A stretch of 64,000 nt of DNA, taken from positions 186,001-250,000 of the forward strand of contig NOWV01000048.1 in the NCBI GenBank assembly GCA_003344405.1, written 5' to 3'. This DNA is from Trichoplax sp. H2. Taxonomy: Eukaryota; Placozoa; Uniplacotomia; Trichoplacea. Positions 30,818 to 43,619 of this stretch are shown here, one piece after another. How positions within the stretch are numbered: position 1 is the stretch's first letter; every line of letters begins with the position of its first letter. Made by a program: the position numbers and the translations under genes. Under the pieces are notes generated by a model that saw only the letters and a program-made list of their open reading frames with translations, was not told where the DNA came from and made no database searches.

Positions 30818-33591
30818 TTAAATGAGTGAACAACCCCCATAACAGCTAGATGCCTTGGCCTCCCCATCTCTTTCACCAATTTTAAGGCCACTGTTACTTT
30901 TTTCAGTATCCCATAAGCCAGGTGTTTGAATAATCTATATCAAGCAATAACAATCATCAATGATTTCGATAGGCGCATTAAATACCTTTTGTACCTAATA
31001 TCTTTTGCATCTAAAGCGCAGAACCAATAGTGTTGAGTTTCACTTACTTTATGCACTAATTCATCGAAGGCATCTTGAACATGATCACAGGTTTTTGCGC
31101 TACATAGACAATAATTGTTGAAATGTTATCAATTTTATTACAGATTTGAAAGATTAGGAAAGCAACCTTGCAACTGACACTGGTACTGTATTGTTAAGTA
31201 ATCTATTCACCGATTGGATTATTCACTTACCTGCATTCAGTAAATAGCATTTGATATCTTCTGGCAAAATTGGTTCCAGTCAATGTGTCGACTTCACGTT
31301 GATCCTAATTAAAATTAAATGATATTATTTTGTTTACCGATTTGGGATATAACTAGAATATATACCCATTATACATATACGATTATATACTTATTCTCTA
31401 TTGAGCTACTTTGTAATTCAATTATAAAGGTAAGTATCAATATCTATATGTTACCTTATCAATTTTGTTACCAACTAACATTTTGATGACATCGCGCTGT
31501 GTGCAATAGGTACGAAGTTCCGTTAGCCAATTTTCTAGCTTATCAAAAGAAGTTCTCTTGCTGGTATCATATACTATTCGCAAAAAGAAAAAGAGAAAGA
31601 ATCTATCAATTTTGATTACACCATACGCATATAGTATTACCAATTAAGCTGTTATCCTTAATTGTTTACCTAAAATAACCCCTTGAGCCCCACGATAATA
31701 GCTCGGAGTCAAAGTACGAAATCTTTCTTGACCCGCCGTATCCTACGAAAAATACATACATTTTCTCTTCAGATACTTTCCCTAACATTAAATTCTCTAT
31801 TTATGTACCCGTTCTGATTACGAATTAGCATAAAATGATAGAGGTTATCATCAATGCAGAGGACTGTTATACAAAGTGTATCTAATTACGCACATTTTGA
31901 CCTTATCAGTATGATCCTGATAGGATAATTACTATAGGAATCTAAATTTTATTACTATTGCTGTACTAGCAGATGTATACTTGTATATACCCAAATAGCC
32001 AATTTTACGCGGTTGCCTTCGACATTAACAGTTTTAATTTTAAAGTCAACTCCTGAAAAGTGAAAATAGAAAAGCAGAATACGATAAATAATGATGCACA
32101 ATACATTTAGTACATTTAGTAAGTGTAATTGAAAACTTGTCTCGTATTATATGTATGTCCTAAATAGAACACTGCATCGTACTTCAATTCTAATCTGTAA
32201 TCTCAAATAGTACAGCCATTTATGGATCCTCTATGCACTTTAGCAGTAGTTATTTAATTCTTGCGATTTATGGCAATTATACAATAATTTTTACTATTAT
32301 GATAATAGGCCAACAAAAATCACGACAGTTTATTAAAATTGATCTGAATTAGGTTTTAGACTACTTCTACATAGTATGTCTAGTATAGTATTTTCCATGA
32401 AATTGAAGACTAATATCTACTTAGCATACTGTAGAGAGTACAGATATGTCAGGTATCACTGACATGATTAGTTATACATATTATATATCAACAATAGCTG
32501 TTGATTTCTATAAAAGATACAAATGCATCAAGTGCAATATTTTGGCAGTGCAGCAGAGTGCAGTATAATGGTCAAGGTAAACTATCAGATAAGTAAGACG
32601 GATTGGTAGATCTCAAATTGATATAAAAAGGATTAAACTGTATTATCAAGCTATTTAACCAATTACCGTTATATAGACTACAACTATCCAAATGTAGTAC
32701 GTATAGTCAACAATTATACAACATTAATGATGGTATTTGTATACAGTAATTTAATTTCTTCCTGAAACAGCTAATTATTCTGTAAAGCGATAATTAATGT
32801 TATTCTTAATCCATGTATGATGAATCATCGTCAGTGATCAATAAGAGATTGATAGCGAATACAACGTTGATAATAGACGTTTCCGAATGAGGTAACACTA
32901 CCGATGTAACAGTTTTCTAAAATGACGGAGCATTCCATGTTGTTACGAGTAGAGTATATAAAAATACTAACCGATCGTTGCCGACTGTTCAGGATCAAAT
33001 TGGTCGTCGGTGAAACGGAGTAGAAGGCTATAAAAGAAAAATTGAAAACATACAGTTTTGTGTATCAGAAGCACACCAGTCGTTACTGATGCAATATGGA
33101 TTATTAGAATAGCGAAATAATGACGGCATGTAGTAAGCTAACATCATTTGTACACGACAATAATAATGTCACCTGTAGAAAGCAGTTAGGTCTAGATCGA
33201 AAATACTGTCTACTAAATTGAACATTACATATTGGAGTATTTAGAACACTGTAAAGACAGAGAATCAATACTGTGGAGAATGACTATCTGGCAGAGAGAT
33301 CAACAATATTTCTATACGCGTATCATCATGATTATTGCAAGTAGAGGGTCGATATTGATCCTAAATCCATCTCAATCTATTCATGCGAAGATAGAAATAG
33401 ATAGGAGTCGTATGTCAACCAAGTTGATTTAAAACTGCCCTCGATTCCAATACTGTACACTATACTGTAGTCTCATCGACTCTAAAGTGTTTGTGATCAC
33501 TGTCTTGCTTGCTAAGCGTGCTGTACCTGGATTTACCAACGCCAGCTTCGCCTATAATTAAGATCTTTAGTGTAGCAATAACGTCGTCCAT
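30818..33591 (-). CDS. RAB18: Rab18 small GTPase
   Basis: Eight coding exons: 33591-33527, 33027-32972, 32052-31991, 31742-31670, 31573-31455, 31304-31231, 31099-31048 and 30934-30818. All are GT-AG and phase-compatible, giving 205 aa (human RAB18 is 206). Motifs: P-loop [21 protein letters not shown] leading to switch [14 protein letters not shown]3 [20 protein letters not shown]4 GNKID; and the G5 SAK equivalent ([12 protein letters not shown]). The Rab18-type tail IIQTPGLWD ends CYGGCSLI, a CaaX-like single-prenylation end as in RAB18 orthologues. RAB18 works at the ER and lipid droplets and in ER-Golgi traffic. The first exon is 21 codons, and introns are 75-940 bp. Convergent with RPL27; divergent from AAAS across a 2.8-kb spacer. 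Confidence 0.97.
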
Positions 33592-33957
33592 GGTTTAGCC
33601 TTGTCAGTTAGATCAATCTGGCAATATTATCATGTAAAAGGCCTGAAAAATGGCTGCTGGCCGGATGTAGTTGTTGGATTGATGAAAGGAAAATACAAGG
33701 CTAGGCACCCAAAAAAAGTGTACAGTACTGCAGTACTGGACTGCACACTACACGCACTAGCGTACAGTAGACTTTATTATGACTGGTATGGTATGACTGG
33801 TGGAGTGAGTAATGGTCGTATAGTACTTTACCAATTAGTCATGGACGTCCAGAATCAGGATACATTTAGCTGGACACTTGCCTCGGACGGTCAGACATTT
33901 CTGCCTAATCTTGTACAGCTCGAAAATAAATAAATAATACTATTTCAAACACTTCCA

Positions 33958-34215
33958 TTCGCCATCATGTTATCAAGTGGATGCTCGATTTTGTCATTCA
34001 CTTATTTTTCTAAATTAAGTAATATTACATTGAAATCTATTTTGTTTTTCAAAGTTCTGCTGGAAAGCAGTTTTTTAGGTGATAAATATTTATTTTTAAA
34101 TTAGTACAAGCGATGAAGAAATATAGACACTAAACATCCATCCATACTACGGAAGTGATTTTTCGAGATTTGAACAGGACTCATTTGGTCTCAAAAGGTC
34201 TGTCCGTCCGCACAA
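33958..34215 (+). repeat. dispersed repeat, copy B
   Basis: Partner of the repeat at 27213-27440; shared words are listed in that entry. The copies have diverged with several small indels. Nothing coding is conserved between them. Confidence 0.6.
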
Positions 34216-34265
34216 TGTCCAATCCAATGGAGCATGGAGTACAGTACAGTACACTAGAGACTTTA

Positions 34266-34420
34266 CGGTGGGCCAAAGGGACAATTTTCCCGAGCAGAAT
34301 GTGAACAGTTGTGAAAAAGAATTTCTACACAGTAGAGTGCAAATTCTACAGTGTAGAAATCATTTCTACACTGTAACTGTACTGATTGTGCTCTGTAAAG
34401 TTGTCCCTTTTGGCCCACCG
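34266..34420. mobile_element. MITE-like element with ~21-bp terminal inverted repeats and TA flanks
   Basis: The left end reads CGGTGGGCCAAAGGGACAA. The right end, reverse-complemented, reads CGGTGGGCCAAAAGGGACAA: one indel in about 20 bp. Both ends are bounded by TA dinucleotides (34264-34265 and 34421-34422), as expected for a TA target duplication of the Tc1/mariner type. The 155-bp body has no coding capacity and contains an internal hairpin at 34347-34375. The family assignment is inference from the TA flanks and size. Confidence 0.8.
34347..34375. repeat. internal perfect hairpin in the MITE-like element
   Basis: Two 13-bp arms (34347-34359 and 34363-34375; TACAGTGTAGAAA and its reverse complement) are separated by 3 nt. 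Together with the outer inverted repeats the element could fold into a nested structure. Confidence 0.85.
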
Positions 34421-34640
34421 TATTTACTGTAAAAAGAGAAAACAGGACAGACAAGAACGGACTACACCAATAACAACAGTGTAGCACAAGCGGCATCCTA
34501 CACGATTTCATCATACTGTAATTGAATGGCAAAAGTGCTACAGTATGCAGTAGACCGTTGAAATGATTCTCTAATTTAAACATGACGCAATGTTTGAAAA
34601 CCTGAACCCATTTGCTTGGCGACTAATTCATTCTGCCTAA

Positions 34641-35190
34641 TTACAGTACAGTACTGTAGATTGGCAGTACTGTACTCTTACAGTATTATGGCTGTACTGT
34701 ACACTGTACACTGTACAGTGGATGTAGCAGTCTGAGTAAGTCGGTCAGTCCGTGTGTCTGACAAAAGTTAGCGGTAGAATTGAAAATTTCTCCCTAGGTA
34801 CAGTTGAATCGATAGACAATCATAAGATTTACAGTCTGAGTAAGTCGGTCAGTCTGCATGTCTGACAAAAGTTAGCGGTAGAATTGAAAATTTCTCCCTA
34901 GGTACAGTACAGTAGAGTCGATATAGATAACCATAAGATTTACAGTATAATAACTCAGTATCGACCAACAAGGTTGGAAAGAAATGGATAGTATCGACTA
35001 TCGCGATACGCTCGAGGTACAGTACAGTACTGAGTAATGAGAGCAGTAGCATACTGTACTGTACAGTGTGCACATACTGTACTGTACGCTGTAAGGTAAC
35101 GTGGACTACCGTACTGCACTGTACTGTATACTGTACAGTACGATAGTCAATTACATCGAGTACTGCAGAGACTGTACAGTACAGTACATT
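34641..35190. repeat. GTAC/CTGTAC word clusters in RAB18-AAAS spacer
   Basis: Repeated CTGTACACTGTACACTGTACAG, GTACAGTACAG and GTACTGTAC words occur at about 34641-34720 and 35017-35190. The copies of the 104-bp repeat between them also end in GTACAG words. Confidence 0.7.
34728..34940 (+). repeat. ~104-bp direct repeat, two copies
   Basis: CAGTCTGAGTAAGTCGGTCAG begins at 34728 and 34832. The copies stay nearly identical through GACAAAAGTTAGCGGTAGAA and TTTCTCCCTAGGTACAGT to CATAAGATTTACAGT. The high identity suggests recent duplication. Confidence 0.9.
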
Positions 35191-35233
35191 ACTAGTCAGG
35201 ACAGAGAGTCTTCATTGACCGTTACCGCTCCCA

Positions 35234-35341
35234 CTAAGGTCTTGCAGATCGTGCCCAAAGGTCCTCAGCAATTTCTATCCATTGCTTAATATTCTTGCCT
35301 TCAAGCATTTTTGCAACAACAGTTCTTAACTTGGACGCCAT
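35234..35341 (-). other. possible 35-codon open frame, coding status unknown
   Basis: ATG at 35341 and TAG ending at 35234 on the minus strand. The peptide begins MASKLRTVVAKMLEGKN and is rich in charged and amphipathic residues, unlike the tyrosine/valine-rich translations of the surrounding GTAC repeats. I do not recognise a family. It could be a first exon, a small-protein gene, or chance. No matching downstream exon was found before RAB18. Confidence 0.2.
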
Positions 35342-36415
35342 TGACGATAGGTAGAGTATAGACTATGGATCAATTTTTCTTAAAGATACAACGGTTGTAT
35401 AACTTGCAGACTGTTCAAACCAATTGTGACGCTTATTGACCAAGTTGAATCTTGATTCATTTTCTCCCTGTAGTTTCTTTCCTTATTAATTGCAATCAAA
35501 TCATTCAATGGCGATAGTAGTACAGATAATGATTGCTGTAAGACTGTCTGTCAATGATATCACCGTAGTTACAGTATCGATCAGAGTATTACAAAGTTGA
35601 AAATTTGACACAATCATCTGCTTCATTTTAGACTTTCCACTCTAAACCTACTTACTAAACGAGTAGAATACGAATATCGCTAGCATGGCTTATTACTTGA
35701 CCTACTCCCACAGTGAATTCGTCAATGTCACTACCGATGGATTCGCTGTTCTGATTGTGATACTAATAGAATATTACTTATGATACGTGGTACGCAATTG
35801 ATTGTGATAGCTGCAACAGGGTAGTCTAACCTAATGTTAAATCAGTCTTTCGGCTTTATAATTTCATTGAGCTTAGTGTAAATGGCTTTCAATGATGTCA
35901 TTAGTAGTCACTTGTAGCAGACATCACTATCAATTTCGTATCTCAGCGAATAATCACTGTAAAACTATGAACAAAATCTCGAGAAGACACCAACAGTTTT
36001 ATGACCTGTAGACCGTTTAAACCATTCACTACGGCCGCTGTCATTGAGTAAGATGATCTTAATTCATCTTATTCTAGTATGATGACTGTGTAGTACAGTA
36101 TTATTCCTGAAAGTCTTCCTGCAATCACAGTACTACAAGTTGAAAATTTTGCACAATACTTTAATTTGCCACGTTTTAGATTTGCAACTTTAAATATTAC
36201 AGTTACTAGACTGGCATGTAGCAAGTATAGTGCACTTCGGAACGTATAGTAAACTAATCAATGTCACTGCAAATTAGATAGCTATATCTGGATATACTAC
36301 TGGTAGAATGCCACTTATGCTACTAGTAATACTACATAATAACCGTAAACCTGGAACGTTTCTTTCTTAATTTTAATATAGAAATTTTGATTTTACTTCA
36401 TATAGGATTCAATCA

Positions 36416-39400
36416 ATGGAAAATACCAATACAAGTGATCCTGAACAACCTAGTTGCTTCAGTGCAATACAAATACTTCCTCCCACTGAAAATCAAGTAA
36501 CTATCTGCGAGAAAAACTGCTTGTACCTTACAGAAGATGCCGATCAACTACGTTGCAATAGTCATGTTACTCAGGTACATCACGATGAGACAGAGTAAGA
36601 TAATAATAATCCATCTGCAATGATACCATTGAATGCAAAAGCTTTGAAAAATAACTTCCATATATGTAATAGGACTAGCTACAATACCCAATGATAGAAA
36701 TAAAGTTGTGCATGGTAGACAATTTCTACTACAGTACAGACAGTATATGACAGTCATATTATTATCAGTTGTTTACCACATTTCGCCTTGATTTAACTTC
36801 TATATTATACTTGATGTAAAGTTATCAAATTTTTTTCTTATATGGTTATATTCCATTTTTACTATTCTTTACCAAACCTGCTACGTGCTGCAATAACGAT
36901 GATGTAATCCAAAATTACTTTTCATGCTCATAGATTTCCAGTTATAAACGCATTGAGGTCAATAATGAACTAGAAAAATTTCGAATCGTATCATCCTCTG
37001 TTAGATCGGCCTTTGTTAAGCAGCAAAGTAATTACTGGCAGAAAATTTCACGTGCTTGGTATGTTTCTTTTCGATCCTGCTGTAATTCACAATAAGAATA
37101 TAATGGATTATGTGGCAACCAATAATGCATTCACTGATACTATTTACAACAAATGTACCTTACTTGTTTACTGCAGTCAGAATATATACGCGTATGTTTA
37201 AATTGCATACAGTATGTAGTATATTCTTTCGATAGTCTATGCTTGTCAGCGTCATAGTTGCTATGATTTCATATGATAAAAATGGGTACTTCATTTTCAG
37301 CTGTATATATGCACATTCGCTATTCTAATGGCGCCTGCACTGAACATTGCGATATAGCAAAAACAATAACTATACACAATACTATAGATCAATCATGAAT
37401 TGTCGATTGCTTTATAACGATAGCATACTAATATTATTGCATTCATCGTAGGAAAACTTGCGGTATTTCCGGCATTGTTCAAGAATTATCAGTAATAGAG
37501 GGTTCTTTAGACGATAATCAAAAAGCGACTTGGACTTTCAACTTACAGAAACTAACCGAAAAAGTGCTAACTTGTATTTTAAATGCACAAAAGCGATGGT
37601 TTCCTGCATCATTTGTAAGATAGAACAACTTATGACTATACAACTTAAGACTTACCATTTTTAACCAATTGGCTATTGTTTTTTTCAGATGATAAATAAA
37701 CAACTAGAAGCCAGCTATCTTCATCCGCATGGGTAATTCTTATGTCATGTAATAGTCTCTAAAAAAATGTTGTATCTGTTTACGTTAATGCAGCGTAAAA
37801 TATCTTTAAAACTTTAGCTACTGCTTAACAGTCTATGCAAGTTTGTAATATATTCAAGTAAAGTTACTGATTAAATTACTACCTTTACTGATACATACAG
37901 TAAGCGATCTTCTATTGTGGCTCTAGCTTGGCATCCGCACATTTCCAAATTTGCTGTCGGTTTTAAGGTAATGTTATCGAAATTGGCAAAATATCGATTG
38001 TGCATATTAATAAATTATAAAATCGCCTGTTATGCAAGTCTATAAAGGAAATAGATCATGGTTTGATTCTCATCTGTCTTTTATTGTAGGATAACACCGT
38101 TAGAATAATGTCTTTAACAAAGTTAGTAACGTTAATACCAATTTCATTCAAAATGCGATTTATTATGATGCCGTAACTTCACACTCCCATATTACAGTGA
38201 TAAATATAACTTACTCAAGCATGGCCAGCAAGAAGGAGTAACTTGTCTTGCATGGAGGTAAGTTCGTATCCATGTTTAAATTTATTATTGTCAATAATTA
38301 TTAAAACATAGTAACGACCGCAAGTAGTATTCATCATTTATTACTCAATATTACAGGCCATTTGCAGGTTCTACTCTCGCAGTTGGTGGATTACATGGCA
38401 TTATCATCTGGTATTTAAATTCTACCCGAGATACTACGTCTAGGTAGATTTTGAAAAGTTATTTTTATCATCAACTTAAAGAAATGAACGATAATCTGAT
38501 TTCCTCAATTAAATAATTATTCATCGCAGGCAAGGCATCCGCTTGTTGGAGTGTAAAAAGCATTCACCTGTCGTCACAATGGCATGGAGTCCAACCGGAA
38601 ACTATTTAGCTTCTGGATGTCCCCTTGATAATGCCTTGATGGTATGGTATATGCATACCTACTATAGTTTAACTATATTTTTACTTTCTTGTCTTGATGT
38701 CCATATTTGATACGACAGATATGGGACGTAGAAAGTGAAACTTGCACTCCTCTACGTAGAAGTGGTGGAATTTCCCTTCTAAAATGGTCCCCTGATGGAT
38801 CAAAGCTATTTGCTGCCTCTTCTGAATCGATCTTTAGGTATTGTAATATTATGTTCCGGTAGAAAGATTTAACGTAAGCATATTAAGCAGCGTGATAAAT
38901 CGTCAACAATTGCGAATATTTACAAAAACAAAAATATCTTTGACAGAGTTTGGGAAACTAGATGGTGGTCATGCGAAAAATGGTCTAGATTAAAGTCTAG
39001 CTGTAAGAGCGCATGCTGGAGCCCTGATGGAAAAATATTACTGTTCTCATTAAGAAATGATTCTTCCTTATATTTTTTAAACTTTAAAGGTCAATATTTG
39101 AAGATAGCGTCAGCGATAATAGCGATAATTATGCACATTAATTGAATATTATTCTCATATTTTTAGATGGTAAATTAGGTAGTAGTGGAGAAGTTGCTAC
39201 AAACTTAACAAACTTGCAAAGATTTGAATTTGGTAACGGTGTAAAGTGAGTAGAAAACTGAACTTCTTTTAAGAAAATTTCCTAATAAGCCCTTTTCTAT
39301 CGCTAATTGATTACCCTCTCGATGATGATGCTTTTAATACAACACTGCATACTGTAACAGGGTTGGAGGAAATATATGCAACCTATCGTGGGAAAACGAT

Positions 39401-40056
39401 GGGTCACGCCTTGCGGTTACTTTTTCCAGTTAGTACATCGACGAGTGTAATGTAAATATTTGTTTGATTAGTACTAATCATTAAATGGATATCAATTACC
39501 TTGTATTAGATAACGATGATGATGAAGAGAGTAATTCTGAAGTTATCGTAACCTTTCTGACTACGCTAAAACCGAATTTTAGGATATCTTTATGGTATAG
39601 ATTATTGTATAGCAGTATCGAATTTTTATTGATAATACTGAAAAATTTTGGCTTATCGCCATTACCATTACCATTGCTATTCTAATCTTATATTGTACAT
39701 GAACTAGCGGTTTCATTAGAGGAGAAGCTAATGAAACACCCGACCTTATTGAATTCCATAGCAGTAGAATCAACAAAACTTTATTATCAGTGGTATGTTA
39801 AATATTATATATATATATATATACTGATGCTTTCACACATTTCCTAAATTTTAATCGCTGCAGAGTTTCAATTATCATTCATTAGTCTTAATGTTTTATA
39901 TTTCAGTGTTGGTCTAGTGGCTATATGTCATTTATTCCCTTTTACTTGAATGAATTAAGACAAATCCGCCAAACTGGTACAATTAATTCTCCCATGCCTA
40001 ACCAACCTACAATGAAAAATAATATAACGTTATACTCAAATATCGAACAGCAATGA
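36416..40056 (+). CDS. AAAS: ALADIN (AAAS), WD-repeat nucleoporin
   Basis: Sixteen exons: 36416-36574, 36934-37058, 37452-37614, 37689-37732, 37901-37967, 38090-38121, 38198-38257, 38357-38443, 38530-38641, 38719-38837, 38947-39089, 39167-39245, 39361-39428, 39510-39594, 39708-39792 and 39907-40056. All GT-AG junctions are in phase, giving 525 aa (human 546). Family marks: NQVTICEKN near the start; SSIVALAWHPHISKFAVGF; DNTVRIMSL; RPFAGSTLAVGGLHGIIIW; VVTMAWSPTGNYLASG; LMIWDVESETCTPL; LLKWSPDGSKLF; RVWETRWWSCEKW; SACWSPDGKILLFS; and the C-terminal SVCWSSGYMSFIPFYL. Together these give the blades of a WD40 propeller. ALADIN sits in the cytoplasmic ring region of the nuclear pore, recruited through NDC1 in vertebrates. 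The proline-rich extension at the human C-terminus is largely absent; here the tail is short and rich in Asn and Gln. Confidence 0.97.
39808..39822. repeat. short (TA)n microsatellite in AAAS intron
   Basis: An uninterrupted TA run of about eight units in the last AAAS intron. No further meaning is visible. Confidence 0.7.
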
Positions 40057-40102
40057 ATAAAGTGTCTTTTATTGGAAACAAATTTATATGATAAATTGAT
40101 TA

Positions 40103-40108
40103 AATAAA
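40103..40108 (+). promoter_or_regulatory. poly(A) signal of AAAS
   Basis: AATAAA, 47 nt past the AAAS stop codon. Confidence 0.5.
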
Positions 40109-43100
40109 CTAGCATCAGGAGCAGCTGACTATTTTGAACGCACAATAATTATATACTGTATAATACTAATATACATATTATATATGATACGCAATATTTA
40201 ATGTATTCGTACCAAATTTGCTAATTTAAATATACGCTGACTTACTATTAATGGTTACTCGGCATGTATGATTGTATGAGGTTGTACATATTTTATTGAT
40301 TTAAGTAAAATAAAATAAATCTCGTCAAGTATTCCTGACAGCTATTTTAAAATATAGTTTTGTAAATCAATAGATTTCAAGGCCTTGACTAGTAATAAAA
40401 ACAAGTATTCATTGAGTGCTGCGACTGTTGCTAATTTGTTATACTTTAAGGAAGCATGAATTCACATTTATCAATAAACTCAGCAAGTTGACTGTGAAAG
40501 CAATGAACAAATTGCATTAGAAGATTGCTATGTAAACCGATAAATTATACTTTACCATTGCTTATATTTTACTAAAATGTCTAAACTGCCCATAAAGACA
40601 TCCAATCAATGTAAAGCTATCAGCTTAGTCATTGCCGTTATGCAGTAAAGAGCGTACGGTATAAAGAAAATACTGCAAAGGTAGATCTTTGAGCAAACTG
40701 GAGCTAGATTAGACTACTTTCAATGGTAAGAACGATTATCCGACTGTGATATTTTACGAATAAGCGTATATAGCATGAAGTACAATTTAACTATACATCG
40801 TTACGAGTACCTTCATTACGTGCAGAATACATCATACACCCGTAAAATAGTCCTTATATAACAAACCAGCTACATCAGCATACCGTTTTCTTATACAGTA
40901 TAGCTACCATTACGATAATTTCTTTTAGACGTTTTTGAAATTTTATAGGAATCTTATTTGAGGACTGTTCTAATTTCAATGAGTAAGTAAGGGCAGCATA
41001 CCTGACGCAACCTATACCGTTCATTAATTTGTGCTTTTGATTCACGTGAGTTATTAAAATTAGCGAAGAAAAAAACTTTAAAGGCGCCGCAAACTTATGA
41101 ATCATTGGGAAACTTTTTCACCTTAAAAAGCTAAGTTTATCATAGCTAAATTCGTTACAAGTAAACTTACCTGACGTATATTATATACTGTTATTAAGCA
41201 TATAATTTCACTTATGTTATCGAAATTAAGATGATGATTTATTTTCATTTTCAGAGCTATCATTATAATATTTTCGAATAGTAAATATCATCAATGTCGA
41301 TTCAGAAATAATTAATAGCTTGGCTTAAAATAATTTACTGATTGACCCTGAGGACATTGACATGTATCGCACATGTTAGCGAAATTTTAGATGATTTTAC
41401 CGCATTGTTTCAGTTATTATCATAAGATCAACAAAGACTATCAGGTAACTAAAAATGAAGAATAGTACAAAAATAACTACGGTACTGTATCCGATTTATC
41501 ATGTAATATGGCAGATTTTGCTTGTAACTCCACATCACTTTATTAATTTATTTCGTTACTTGTACAACAGTACACAATACAGCAAGTAAAATTTGCTACC
41601 TATCGACATTTTTATAGACTTAGCAGTTATTTCTAGCATGATTGAGCTTAAATTAGGATATGAATACAATCGTAATAGCTTAGATAGTTCCGGCTCCTCT
41701 ATATGCGTAGAATAGTTATAACCATAGCATCAATAATTAATTGTAATAAACAAAAAATAAATAAAGATATAATCGTATTCGTCATATACCATGGATAGAA
41801 AAAACGTCTACATTATTGATCGAGTGACGTTTAGCTAGTTTAAAAATTTCATAGAATGATAATTAGAATTCATTTATGTAAAGCTGACATTGACTTGTAA
41901 TGATAAGATACTAACAATATCTAGCACCATAAGCCATTTTTCAATATTGAGTCCTACTCAGAAATCAATCCTTATTGTAAAACAGGGCCCTCTTCATTTC
42001 GAGGTAGGGTACAATCGGTAAATGTCTTTGATCTACTTAAATTAATTAAGTAGGTATCATTAATTTTTATGATACTGGTCCTTATGATTTCATACTACAG
42101 AGAATACTGTACTGGGGATATATCCCTAAGTATAAGAAAAGGAAAGAGTTATGCCTTTCATTAATGTATCATATTGCTACAACAATAGTCGAGTTGCAAT
42201 CGTGAGGCAATAAAAAAAGATTGGATCGTAATTAACATTCACTCAAAGGTGATTATAGAATACAAGCATACGAGTATTCTGTCAGAAGCTATAAAACAAA
42301 GCTGGAGGATAGGATAGATAATTAAGATTGTTACTGTATCCTGTAACACTAAAATATCCGAGTACACTAACACGACCATCGGTTAGAAATTATCCTCTAC
42401 TTAAAGGTAATTATAGATTATAAAACATATTTCATAATAACTTATAAAAACAAAACCAAAGAATAAAATAAGAAATACAATAGCTACACAGTACCGTAAC
42501 ATTAATATATTTACACAGATGCAGATAGAAAATTTAACTATCATCTTTATGCCAAGAGAGAGAATCGTATTAAACTTTACCCACCTGTTGCAATAGAAAG
42601 TTAAACGGATAGGTAAACAATCTACAAAATTCTAACATATCTACTATGATGAAGTTGCAATACTGTGTAGAGGAGAAAAAATGATAATTGGGTAACTTTA
42701 CCCATAATAACCAAAATAATAATACGGATTATTTGATGTAGTCTTTGTATGCAACTATTTAAGCCTACGTACCATAAATAAAAAATTTTATCAATAGAAT
42801 TCATTAAGATCAAGTAAAAAAACAAATTTATCAATGGATCTTTATTACAGCATAATATCCTTAGACATCAAACAGATAAATGATAAAATTTGTTCCTAAT
42901 AGCCATGGCAATAATACAAATTACTAAATGTAGGCTCCAGTAGTCAAGTATTGAAGGCTATGGTACAAAAAATTATTATTAATACTATTAAATCAAGAAG
43001 AAAAAATCAATTTATAAATAGATAATTATCACCAATCTTGAAATTGATTGGATCGGCACTCAATGATTAATCGTAATTTCAATCTACCGATGATTGATGT

Positions 43101-43504
43101 AATTTAACAAACTAACATGTTGCTTGTAAAGCAAAAATAAAAAGAGTGTAAATAAGAATATCGATGAGTTGATTGAAGAGTCGATTTATAATTAAAACTA
43201 TTATCTACCTGCCTAATGTTATATTTTAATCTATTATATATTAAATAACGTTATCTAGTTGAAAGCTAACCGACGCCTTCATGTTGCTTTGTCTATCTAT
43301 TCGTCAGTTACTGGCGTCATATATATTATCTATCAGACAGGAATAATAACAATAGGTAATTTAGATTGACAATTTTCTTCTATATAGACCCTGCCTAAAT
43401 TACCACTAGTATTCACCTCTAGTATTTGGACTTACTTAATTTGCAACGGAAATATCATTTTTCCGCAAGAGAACTCTATTCATTCCATTTACTTTCCTCC
43501 GAGG

Positions 43505-43515
43505 CTATATAAAAT
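43505..43515 (+). promoter_or_regulatory. TATA-box candidate for RECK
   Basis: CTATATAAAAT lies about 105 bp upstream of the RECK start codon. A CAATTCAGTTATAT stretch some 25-30 bp farther right could hold an initiator. It is the clearest TATA-like match next to a start codon in the window, but AT-richness makes chance matches likely. Confidence 0.4.
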
Positions 43516-43619
43516 ACATCTTCAAGTCAATTCAGTTATATGATCAAATTAAATCAACTAAAAGCGATCATATTTGACCTAATACTAACTACCTGTAAGA
43601 CCAACGAAAAGTGCTCGCA

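Larger units (their letters stand above)
33592..36415. other. divergent spacer RAB18-AAAS
   Basis: This 2.8-kb spacer is full of repeats: dispersed repeat copy B (33958-34215), a MITE-like element (34266-34420), a ~104-bp direct repeat (34728-~34940) and GTAC clusters (about 33718-33775 and 34641-35190). A 35-codon open frame on the minus strand (35341-35234) is the only coding-like feature, and it is unproven. The segment 35350-36415 looks featureless and should hold the AAAS promoter. Confidence 0.5.
40057..43619. other. intergenic region AAAS-RECK
   Basis: Very AT-rich, 3.5 kb. An AATAAA at 40103-40108 lies 47 nt past the AAAS stop. I find no coding frame that can be supported on either strand, and few GTAC words, unlike the divergent spacers. 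The right end holds the RECK core promoter. Confidence 0.5.

Noticed and set aside
33601-33933. 110-codon plus-strand frame just upstream of RAB18
   Set aside because: Overlaps the RAB18 5' region on the opposite strand and includes GTAC repeat words. No family resemblance and no downstream exon.
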